Below are positions 43,082 through 50,543 of a DNA stretch of 64,000 nt, piece by piece. Origin of the DNA: an uncultured Desulfobulbus sp. Lineage in GTDB: Bacteria; Desulfobacterota; Desulfobulbia; Desulfobulbales; Desulfobulbaceae. The notes under the pieces were generated by a model. The model had not been told where the DNA came from. It made no database searches and was given only the letters and a program-made list of their open reading frames with translations. The stretch lies in assembly GCF_963664075.1 (NCBI RefSeq), contig NZ_OY760916.1, positions 2,172,001-2,236,000 of the forward strand, in the 5' to 3' direction. The position numbers and the translations under genes are program-made. Within the stretch, counting starts at the first letter, position 1; the number at the start of each line of letters is the position of its first letter.

Positions 43082-43907
43082 TGCTTTGGGTGCGCGGAAA
43101 GACATGTACTTTGTCTTCGGCATCAATATTCCAAGAACCGATAGCCTCTATTTCGACTAATTCATTGAGGGCTTTCTTGAGCTGTTGTCGAAATTTGTAA
43201 AGCTCCTTGCAAGTTGACCGACTCATCTGACAGATCGTTGCGGTCTTCAGGGGGTATAATTCGGTGCTGCCATAAAGGCCGTGTAACCATTTTGCGAGAT
43301 TGTTCCTGAGACCAAGCCGCTTGCGCCACTCAAGAGAAGTCCATCCAAGATCCAGCAATGAGCCCAGATCGGCATTCACCCGCAGGAAAAATTTCTTTTT
43401 CACCGAGTCGTGGTAAAAATCGTAAATGAGCGGCCCACCATAAATGCTCATTTGTCTCAGCACTGGCTGGTGCACCTTGTCTCCGTACTGCACCTCAACC
43501 AGACAAGCGCAGAGACGTCGAATGGAATTGAACAGCCAATCCTGGCCTGATTTTCCAGGTTTCTTGTTCAACGCCTTTAAAAAACCCCGAACCGAAAACT
43601 CCACCAAACCATTTGTTTTGCTCGAAACTGCCTGTTGTGCGGCAAGATGCATGGCGTGAAGTATCACATCCAAATCCCCTTGATCGAGCGAACCACCGGT
43701 GAAATAAATAGAGACGTTTCTGAATGAAACAATCTTATGTCTTTCCAGATATTTTCGGTGTCCACGCCGAACCATCCCAAACATGGCGGATTGAAGAAAG
43801 GTATTGGGAGCAACGTGATTTTTCTGTGCCACATCCGGCAACTGTGGAGTTGCATATGGCTCAAGCATGCCTGGCAATTCAGGAATTGGTTTGCTCAAGA
43901 TTTCCAT
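43071..43907 (-). CDS. trfA: TrfA-family plasmid replication initiator
   Basis: A 278-residue initiator that would bind the adjacent iterons and open the origin. It resembles TrfA of IncP plasmids in length and in two winged-helix halves: HKIVSFRNVSIYFTGGSLDQ and DLDVILHAMHLAAQQ (residues 55-95), then WLHGLYGSTELYPLKTATIC and STCKELYKFRQQLKKAL (residues 200-250). The C-terminal codons overlap the last iteron. The start at 43,907 has no strong ribosome-binding site; an inverted repeat 37 bp upstream may control expression. Confidence 0.85.
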   Translation of the reverse strand: MEILSKPIPELPGMLEPYATPQLPDVAQKNHVAPNTFLQSAMFGMVRRGHRKYLERHKIVSFRNVSIYFTGGSLDQGDLDVILHAMHLAAQQAVSSKTNGLVEFSVRGFLKALNKKPGKSGQDWLFNSIRRLCACLVEVQYGDKVHQPVLRQMSIYGGPLIYDFYHDSVKKKFFLRVNADLGSLLDLGWTSLEWRKRLGLRNNLAKWLHGLYGSTELYPLKTATICQMSRSTCKELYKFRQQLKKALNELVEIEAIGSWNIDAEDKVHVFPRTQSSVA

Positions 43908-43943
43908 TTACAGTCCCACATCCTCGTGTTTTAGCGGCGTGCC

Positions 43944-43972
43944 TTTACTTGATAGTTTTTCCATCAAGTAAA
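43944..43972. promoter_or_regulatory. inverted repeat upstream of trfA, possible operator
   Basis: TTTACTTGAT (43,944-43,953) and ATCAAGTAAA (43,963-43,972) form a perfect 10-bp inverted repeat with a 9-nt spacer, 37 bp before the trfA start. It is placed to bind a repressor of replication, perhaps one of the two CI-like proteins. Confidence 0.5.
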
Positions 43973-44485
43973 TTTATTTAAGCCAATCGTATTCTCCGGT
44001 TTTCCGGATACGTTTTTTCATTCACCCAAGACTTCCGGCTAATAATGGGCATTACTCACCGTTTTTTTTACTCTCTGCTCTACTTGCTTTACATGTCTGG
44101 ATAAATGAAGGGCAAAATTTAAAGGTTGCAATTTGATTATTTGGCCTACTATTTAATTTGCGTAAAATGGCAAACTACTGCTATTATACGGCTATTAAAA
44201 TTCGTACAATTGGACGAGCTACAACAGTAACAAGGCCAATTCCCCGCGATATTACTGCGGCAATGCCCCTATTTCCCTTAGCAGCGCCTTGCCAATTTTG
44301 TAGTGCGTTAATTGCGACACTTATATTTTTAAAAATATGATGCTTGTTTTTCTCCCGATTATAACCAGCTCTGCTTTTCCCCTATTTGCAGGCTGTTTTG
44401 TTTTATTTCTTATAAATCTGTTTTATTCTGCTTTATTTTTTAAAACATTTTTTAAAGCAGATCAAGCAAAAACCTGGTAAGCCGA
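43973..44485. other. gap without genes between trfA and the second CI-like repressor
   Basis: About 510 bases, A/T-rich on both sides. It holds a composite inverted repeat: CTACAA...CAAGGC (44,219-44,236) pairs with GCCTTG...TTGTAG (44,286-44,303), with a further CCGC/GCGG pair inside. Stretches 44,400-44,460 are rich in TTTTATT and may carry the promoter of the repressor gene. A 60-codon frame here lacks coding character. Confidence 0.5.
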
Positions 44486-44953
44486 ATGGAATCTCTCAGC
44501 TTTGAAGATTTGTTCAAAAAAATTAAGAAGATATCGAAAGGAAAAAATCAGAAAGGAGTGGCGCAAGCTCTTGGGATTTCTCCGCAAGCAATCACGGACG
44601 CCAAAAGAAAAAATAAAATCCCAGAAACCTGGTTTGGCATTATTGAGGAAAAATTCGGTCTCTCAAAAGACGAGTTAATCTGCTACGAGGAGAATACGGG
44701 TAAAGGGGAATACGCCCACAGTATCCTAGGGCAGCCCGCTGAAAAGGATAGTTACGATCAAATCATGGACGAGTTTTTTGAACTCGTGAAGGAATGGCAG
44801 GTTGAAGAAAACGGACGAAGCACCAGAACCGCCATAGACTTCATCCAGGAATTCCCAAAGCGCTTCGAAGAAATGGCGCTGTGGCAAAAAAAGAGGAAAG
44901 AAGAAAAAACGACGTCGCCGTTGCAGGAAATGAAATCAGCTGGAGGGAACTAA
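44486..44953 (+). CDS. CI-like HTH transcriptional repressor (copy 2)
   Basis: A 155-residue paralogue of the repressor at 15,535-16,056. The helix-turn-helix (QKGVAQALGISPQAITDAKR) and the C-terminal segment (DQIMDEFFELVKEW, then STRTAIDFIQEFPKRF) align closely with copy 1, whereas the linker differs. It is transcribed rightward, divergent from trfA. Two paralogous repressors at either end of the transfer/replication block suggest separate control of integration genes and plasmid genes, or joining of two related elements. Confidence 0.8.
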   Translation: MESLSFEDLFKKIKKISKGKNQKGVAQALGISPQAITDAKRKNKIPETWFGIIEEKFGLSKDELICYEENTGKGEYAHSILGQPAEKDSYDQIMDEFFELVKEWQVEENGRSTRTAIDFIQEFPKRFEEMALWQKKRKEEKTTSPLQEMKSAGGN

Positions 44954-45032
44954 TTGATTTTTGGTAGTTTACAGTAACAATTCTCTCTCCCCTACTGCTG
45001 CAGGAAAAAGTCATACAAAGTAAAGTGAAGAG

Positions 45033-45152
45033 GGGTGCATCCGATACTTATGGCAAATTGCCCTCGTTATACTTTATGTAGCGGTTAGCGCGAAAAACAC
45101 ACAACTGCATACAGTATCGAGTCCGCAAATCCCATAACTATCGGATGCACCC
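45033..45152. repeat. 120-bp MITE-like element with 9-bp target duplication
   Basis: GGGTGCATCCGATA at 45,033-45,046 is repeated inversely at 45,139-45,152 and the match continues with one mismatch to about 21 bp. AGTGAAGAG flanks it on both sides (45,024-45,032 and 45,153-45,161). It has no coding capacity. It is a non-autonomous insertion at the left edge of the defence island. Confidence 0.8.
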
Positions 45153-45249
45153 AGTGAAGAGTTACTTGTGAAAGACAATGGAGCCGGTAACGAATTGGCA
45201 CTCAATTTTCTCGCTTGAGCATTAGATATAGCTGACGACAACTGATTTT

Positions 45250-46251
45250 ATGGAAGCAACATATCGCTACGCGTTAAACCAATTGGGACAGGTCCAGGAT
45301 GTAACTACTCTCAATAGGGCTGATGTGGCTAGCCTTGAGCCGTTTGTTTGTGTTGGATGCCAAGGGAAGTTAATCGCCAAGCTTGGTCAGAAAATGATTA
45401 AGCACTTCGCGCACGCGAACGGCGAAGGTTGCGCTGGAGAAACGTATCTGCACAACCTCGGTAAACGCACTTTTTTTGAAACCTATACCAACTGTTTGGA
45501 TTCCGGAAAACCTTTTAATTTAGAGCTCGAAACTGAAGTTACATGTACACATTTTGAAAATAAACTTAATATCCATTGTAGTGAAATTCAAAACATTTCG
45601 TATGATCTGACCAGTTATTTTGACGCCGTGGTCTTGGAATGTGAGCATGACGGATTTGTTCCAGATGTCATGCTGAAGTCAATCTCCACCAGCGAAGTAA
45701 TCTATGTTGAAATAGCTGTGACACATAAGTCTTCAAAAGAAAAACGTGATAGTGGTCATCGCATAATCGAGTACATTATAAACTCTGAAGATGACATCCG
45801 TTTGTTGAAGGAGACATCTGTTGCCGAATCGAACAGCTCGATCAAATTATACAATTTCAACGCAAAGCCTATACGTCGAGATGTTTGTAACGGAAAATGT
45901 CAAAAAGAATTCCGTTGTTTCGTAATCGATTATAAAGGAATGGCGTCCGTCATCAAATCTACTCCGGAAAGCATTGTCCAGAAAATAAATAATAATTCAG
46001 TTGTAAGAGCGTCGTTGTGTGAATCAAACGACAAGATTAAAAATGAATTTTACGATTTTATTCAAACTTACGATTTTATTCAAACAGCTCATATCGAAGG
46101 AGTCAATATCCGAAGTTGTTATGTGTGCGACAATGTGAAGAACGAAAAAGAGGACGATAAGCTGTTTTGTAAAAAGCGTTTGAAATATGTTCCATCATTT
46201 GAAGCATTTCGGTGCAGCTTGTTTTTAATAAGTAAATGTTATCATGAATAA
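45250..46251 (+). CDS. CoiA-like PD-(D/E)xK nuclease
   Basis: A 333-residue protein resembling competence protein CoiA and related nucleases. The N-terminal treble-clef/zinc-like module (FVCVGCQGKLIAKLGQKMIKHFAH, about residues 32-55) precedes a restriction-fold core: DGFVPDVMLKSIS with the first Asp (about residue 143) and EVIYVEIAVTHKSSKEK with the Glu-x-Val-type second site (about residue 155). Cysteine pairs recur near residues 217-229 and 294-312, implying more zinc binding. It overlaps the following UvrD-like helicase gene by 8 nt, so the two probably act together as a nuclease-helicase pair. A/T-rich composition marks it as cargo. Confidence 0.72.
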   Translation: MEATYRYALNQLGQVQDVTTLNRADVASLEPFVCVGCQGKLIAKLGQKMIKHFAHANGEGCAGETYLHNLGKRTFFETYTNCLDSGKPFNLELETEVTCTHFENKLNIHCSEIQNISYDLTSYFDAVVLECEHDGFVPDVMLKSISTSEVIYVEIAVTHKSSKEKRDSGHRIIEYIINSEDDIRLLKETSVAESNSSIKLYNFNAKPIRRDVCNGKCQKEFRCFVIDYKGMASVIKSTPESIVQKINNNSVVRASLCESNDKIKNEFYDFIQTYDFIQTAHIEGVNIRSCYVCDNVKNEKEDDKLFCKKRLKYVPSFEAFRCSLFLISKCYHE

Positions 46252-48385
46252 GAAATTTACTGAGCTGCAATCTAAAATATTAAAGCCATTAACACGTGAG
46301 CAAATATCAGTTGTATCTCACAACGGTGGACATGCATTAGTCTCAGCCGTAGCTGGATCAGGTAAAACCGTTACATTAATTCATCGAATTTTATATCTTT
46401 TGAACTGTGGAGTTGCAAGCGAGAAAATTCTAGTAGTGATGTACAATCGAGATGTCAAAGTATCTTTTGAGGCTCGATTGCAAAAAGCTTGTAGCTGTCT
46501 TGATTTAAAAGCGCCAAAAATTTACACCTATCACAGCTTAGGTCGGACGGTATGCAAAAATCTTTCTGAAAATGGTCATATAGACAAATGTTCATATCGG
46601 CTCAAGGACTATGAATATTGGCCGGATCTGCAAAAAGCTTTGGATTTCGCAAAGAAGCTAGTTGATTCTGAATACGATTCTGAAGAGCTGTGTAATCTCA
46701 GCAGTGAACTTGTTTTCGAGTTCAGCGGATTTATCGAGCGATGGAAAGGCGATCGGCTGCAGCCGGATGAAGTCTTGGGATCGATTGATTATGAAAGCGT
46801 TCCTTGGGCGATAAAGAAGGCATACAGCAAGTTTGAAGAATTGCGTCAAGAGGCTAAGTATCGAACGTTCGCCGACATGATTTATGATCCAGCCGTGGCG
46901 ATAAGAAACAGCCGTCAGGTAAATAATTACATCGGGAACAGATACGAACACATTCTGATCGATGAGTACCAGGATATTAATCTTGCTCAACAAGAGCTGA
47001 TACAGAGCATAGCCGGATCAAAAGCCTCCGTGATGGCGGTCGGTGATGAGGACCAATGCATTTATGAATGGCGTGGCTCTCGCTCTGACTATATGACCGG
47101 TCTCTTTGAACAATTTTTTGGCGATACTACGCGATTCACGCTCTCACATACATTTCGATTTGGTCACGCTCTATCATGTGTGGCCAACACGGTAATGTAC
47201 CACAATAAAAATCGTATCAAAAAGTTCTGTATATCAAGTCGTAAGACGCCGCGAACAGCTATTCGCTTGCATTTGAGACCAGAGGGCAATAGCAAAGGCC
47301 TTATACCCGGCTTGGTTCAGCGTTGGTTGGAGAACGGTGGCGCTTTAAAAGATGTTGTCATCTTGGTTCGAAGCTGGGCTATGGCTCTGGAACCTGAGAT
47401 GGAGCTGATGAGCGCCGGTATTCCGTACGACCTGGCTGATAAAACAAAATCGTACCGGACAAGGCCGGAGATCCAGGCTTGTCTCGGATTTATGGCCTTG
47501 GGTGGAGGTCATGGATTACATGGTATTGACAGCTTGGAATCTAGAGAGCAGGTTTTCTTGGCCATGCTCCGTTATGCAGAGTTGTATTTAAAGAAACCTC
47601 AACGGCTTAGGCTGATAAGAAGATTGGCCGAGAGCCCACAGGATCTATACAGAACTCTTGATGCGGCATGTGAAGAAGAGCCTGCTTTGAAAAGCCAGTT
47701 ACAAAAAGTCTTTAGATTGTGGCATGAATTAGAGGCTCGTGTGTCTCCGTCAATGTCAGCCTCGGAAGCGTTGGTCGAGATTGATAAAGTAATTGATTTT
47801 GCGTATAAAATTCAAAAAGGTCACATTCATAAGCAATTAGCTAATGATGCTCTTAGAGGTCTCGAGGTATTGACTGAATATGCTCGAAACCGCAAGGTGA
47901 CGGTCGATGAATTGATTTACGAATTGAGTAAAGAAGATGAACACAATGAAAACTCTTCTGATTCTGATGTGATTCAAATTACTTCGATTCACAAAGCGAA
48001 AGGCGGGGAATGGCCTATGGTAATATTGCCAAGGCTTGAAGAAGGTAGATTTCCTCACTACGAAGATAAAGCTGATGATCCTGGTATAATCGAGCAGGAG
48101 CGTAGGCTTTTCTATGTTGCTATTACAAGGGCTTCAAAAGAAGTCAATTTAATTGCTCCGCATGATGATGATTTGCTTGAATGGCTCGAGCATAGTTATT
48201 GGGGTTCTCCGAAAAATAGGAAGTTTACAGCAAGTCGATTCTTGTATGAGACAAACCTTGATAGGACGAATGCAGTAATTGACGAATTTTACGAAAAGAA
48301 ATCTGTTCGAAGAATACAATTAGGCGAGAAAGAATATATGCTGAAAAATTATCTGCTCAAGGCTGGATCTTGTAAAACTGATTAG
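46244..48385 (+). CDS. UvrD/Rep-like SF1 DNA helicase
   Basis: A 713-residue helicase. Motif I is ALVSAVAGSGKTVTLIHRIL (about residues 29-48), motif II is ILIDEYQDINLAQQELIQ (about residue 237), motif III is VGDEDQCIYEWRGS, motif V/VI are QITSIHKAKGGEWPMVIL and RRLFYVAITRASKEVNL. All catalytic motifs are intact. It overlaps the CoiA-like gene upstream and is 2 nt before an unknown gene downstream; such nuclease plus UvrD-like helicase pairing recalls Gabija (GajA/GajB), but the nuclease here is of a different fold. Confidence 0.9.
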   Translation: MNKKFTELQSKILKPLTREQISVVSHNGGHALVSAVAGSGKTVTLIHRILYLLNCGVASEKILVVMYNRDVKVSFEARLQKACSCLDLKAPKIYTYHSLGRTVCKNLSENGHIDKCSYRLKDYEYWPDLQKALDFAKKLVDSEYDSEELCNLSSELVFEFSGFIERWKGDRLQPDEVLGSIDYESVPWAIKKAYSKFEELRQEAKYRTFADMIYDPAVAIRNSRQVNNYIGNRYEHILIDEYQDINLAQQELIQSIAGSKASVMAVGDEDQCIYEWRGSRSDYMTGLFEQFFGDTTRFTLSHTFRFGHALSCVANTVMYHNKNRIKKFCISSRKTPRTAIRLHLRPEGNSKGLIPGLVQRWLENGGALKDVVILVRSWAMALEPEMELMSAGIPYDLADKTKSYRTRPEIQACLGFMALGGGHGLHGIDSLESREQVFLAMLRYAELYLKKPQRLRLIRRLAESPQDLYRTLDAACEEEPALKSQLQKVFRLWHELEARVSPSMSASEALVEIDKVIDFAYKIQKGHIHKQLANDALRGLEVLTEYARNRKVTVDELIYELSKEDEHNENSSDSDVIQITSIHKAKGGEWPMVILPRLEEGRFPHYEDKADDPGIIEQERRLFYVAITRASKEVNLIAPHDDDLLEWLEHSYWGSPKNRKFTASRFLYETNLDRTNAVIDEFYEKKSVRRIQLGEKEYMLKNYLLKAGSCKTD

Positions 48386-48387
48386 TT

Positions 48388-49425
48388 ATGACAAGTGATA
48401 TTGAAAGATTGTCAAAAATTTTGGAAAAAGATCATTTGGTATCTAAACAGAGTATTTTAAAAGCATTTCTGCAGCATGGATACCTTTATCAAATTAATTG
48501 TTACATAACATTAAGCGCTGAATTTTTAGGTTACGCATTGCTTGAAACGAAGACTAAGAGTGATGCTAAAAAATATCCTCTTGAGTCAGTGGTGTATTGT
48601 CATTCGGTTCGAATTACAAGGTATCTCGAAGGCCTTGCGCATCTTTCTCGTCAAATTGATGATAGCCGAATGTTTCATTGTATAGATTCCTACTATCCAG
48701 TGCTGAAATCTCTTTTTGAACTATTCGTAGAATCGAGATTGGTAGTTGCATTCATCAATGAATTTGGAGATTCGGAAGAAACAAGACATTCTTTGGTTAA
48801 AAGAATTTTTGATTATACTGATATACAAAAAAAGAAGAATAATTACAGATTTCTTTTCAATGATATTCCTGGCTTAGTTTACCATATTCAGGAACCTGAT
48901 TCGGTAAAAAAATACTTCAAAAAAGGGAAGTCTGAGAATTTAACTGATCAAAAGAATGTGGCTAAAAAGCTGGGCAAGGATAGAGCGAAAGATATTAGAC
49001 ATTGGTTTCCAACGAGGAATAAGAGCAACAAGCCTTTCTCGAAAAATGATAGAAAAGACTTAGGTTCAATGCGGTGGCGTTGTGAAGATGTACTGGGTGA
49101 GTATTTGCCATACGAAGCGGAGCGAAATTTATGGAAAGCGAATTACAGCACGCTTTACGAAATATTGAATCGATATTCTCATCCAGCACTCGGCTATGAT
49201 GACAATTTTCGACCTGAGCCTGAAAGATTGCTTGATCTTTTTCAGGTTATATGTCCAATGATTATCACTTTCGATAAATTCATTTTGCCTAACATTCTCC
49301 AAAAGTTAGATTTTAGAATTGAGAATCACGAACATCTTTTGAAAAAATTTGAAAACATGGAGGCTTTGAAAGAAATCGTTCTGAAATTTTTTGTCATTTC
49401 GTCATTAGCTGCAGATGATGTTTGA
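48388..49425 (+). CDS. unknown protein, third gene of the CoiA-UvrD operon
   Basis: A 345-residue protein starting 2 nt after the helicase stop. It appears mainly helical, with YYPVLKSLFELFVESRLVV near residue 110, a Lys-rich stretch (residues 165-200) and a C-terminal TLYEILNRYSHPALGYDDNF segment with Tyr-Ser-His-Pro. This order of an LFEL-type helix and a terminal His-containing motif resembles DUF5677/AbiV-like helical proteins, but the match is weak. Its tight linkage suggests it is a sensor, regulator or effector of the nuclease-helicase pair. Confidence 0.7.
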   Translation: MTSDIERLSKILEKDHLVSKQSILKAFLQHGYLYQINCYITLSAEFLGYALLETKTKSDAKKYPLESVVYCHSVRITRYLEGLAHLSRQIDDSRMFHCIDSYYPVLKSLFELFVESRLVVAFINEFGDSEETRHSLVKRIFDYTDIQKKKNNYRFLFNDIPGLVYHIQEPDSVKKYFKKGKSENLTDQKNVAKKLGKDRAKDIRHWFPTRNKSNKPFSKNDRKDLGSMRWRCEDVLGEYLPYEAERNLWKANYSTLYEILNRYSHPALGYDDNFRPEPERLLDLFQVICPMIITFDKFILPNILQKLDFRIENHEHLLKKFENMEALKEIVLKFFVISSLAADDV

Positions 49426-49528
49426 TATGTAGGATACTAAACTTATTTAGCATTTAATCGCTCCAGAAGCTGTCAGAGCTGGTCACAGCACACTTATTCT
49501 GACAACCTCTATTTTAAGGAGTGGTATT

Positions 49529-50401
49529 ATGAACGAGCTGCTAAATAACGTAAAAGTAAAACGCGTAATCCCAGCTGTAAATTATCATTTATGGCAGCAC
49601 TGTTGTATGGATTGCAAATTTTGTTTTGCCAAATTTGACAAGAAATTCCGTGAAGATCAGAATGCGATTAATAGCGCATTTATAGTGAAGTCAGCGTTTA
49701 AGGCTGGTGTTTCAAAAATTAGTTTTGCTGGCGGTGAGCCTCTTCTTTGTCCGTGGCTACCAGATCTTCTCCATTTGGCAAAGAGTCTTGGAATGACCAC
49801 TATGGTCATCTCAAACGGTTATTTACTCCGTGAAGATTGGCTCAATAAAAATTCGATCAACATTGATTGGTTTACGTTAAGTATCGATAGCTTGTCGAAC
49901 AAAACTAATCGTAATATTGGGAGATCGGTTCAAGGTAAAGCTATTTCAGAGAGCGGATATTTTGAGCTGGCTTCAATGATCAAATCATATGGAATCAAGC
50001 TTAAAATCAATACAACAGTTACAAGTTGTAACTGGCGTGAAAACCTCTCTGATTTTATTGTAAACATTCAACCGGTCAGGTGGAAAATATTCCAGGTGTT
50101 GCCGATTATTGGTCAAAACGATCTTGAGTTTCACAAGATTAAAGTGAGTAAAGAACAATTCAAATATTTTTTGAAGAACCACCGCGTTGCCCAAGACTTC
50201 TGCAACATGGTGGCAGAAGACAACCGCTCAATGAAGAGTTCTTATCTGATGATTGATCCATACGGTCGCTTTTACGATAATGAACTTGGATCTTATCGCT
50301 ATAGCGAGCCGATTTGGGATATTGGTTGGAAGAAAGCTCTGTCTCAAATATTTGTTTCTTCTGAAAAATTTATTGAGAGAGGTGGCGTTTATAATTGGTA
50401 A
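49529..50401 (+). CDS. prokaryotic viperin (antiviral radical-SAM enzyme, pVip)
   Basis: A 290-residue radical-SAM enzyme closely resembling viperin, which converts nucleoside triphosphates to 3'-deoxy-3',4'-didehydro forms that stop viral polymerases. The [4Fe-4S] site is Cys25-x3-Cys29-x2-Cys32, preceded by AVNYHLWQ. ISFAGGEPLL, MVISNGYLLREDW, NIDWFTLSIDS and NRNIGR follow in viperin order. The viperin-specific C-terminal part is visible as QPVRWKIFQVLPIIGQND, MKSSYLMIDPYGRFYDN and the terminal ERGGVYNW. A spaced ribosome-binding site (TAAGGAG) precedes the ATG. It lies inside a defence island. No adjacent nucleotide kinase is seen, so the substrate base cannot be inferred. Confidence 0.9.
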   Translation: MNELLNNVKVKRVIPAVNYHLWQHCCMDCKFCFAKFDKKFREDQNAINSAFIVKSAFKAGVSKISFAGGEPLLCPWLPDLLHLAKSLGMTTMVISNGYLLREDWLNKNSINIDWFTLSIDSLSNKTNRNIGRSVQGKAISESGYFELASMIKSYGIKLKINTTVTSCNWRENLSDFIVNIQPVRWKIFQVLPIIGQNDLEFHKIKVSKEQFKYFLKNHRVAQDFCNMVAEDNRSMKSSYLMIDPYGRFYDNELGSYRYSEPIWDIGWKKALSQIFVSSEKFIERGGVYNW

Positions 50402-50439
50402 ACTCAACAATTTCATTGAGATACATATGATTGATCTAG

Positions 50440-50482
50440 GTGCTGATCTTGATTCATGTTGTCTGTGTGTTCGGATCAGCAC
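50440..50482. terminator. possible hairpin after the viperin gene
   Basis: GTGCTGATC (50,440-50,448) and GATCAGCAC (50,474-50,482) form a perfect 9-bp stem with a 25-nt loop in the gap between the viperin and methyltransferase genes. There is no strong T-run, so it could be an attenuator or processing site instead. Confidence 0.4.
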
Positions 50483-50543
50483 TCATGATGCACTTTTGAG
50501 TGTAAATGTAAATATTTACAGAGATAGAGTATAAATTTTCTAT

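Noticed and set aside
44158..44340. 60-codon frame between trfA and the second repressor
   Set aside because: No ribosome-binding site and no recognisable protein pattern; the region contains inverted repeats.
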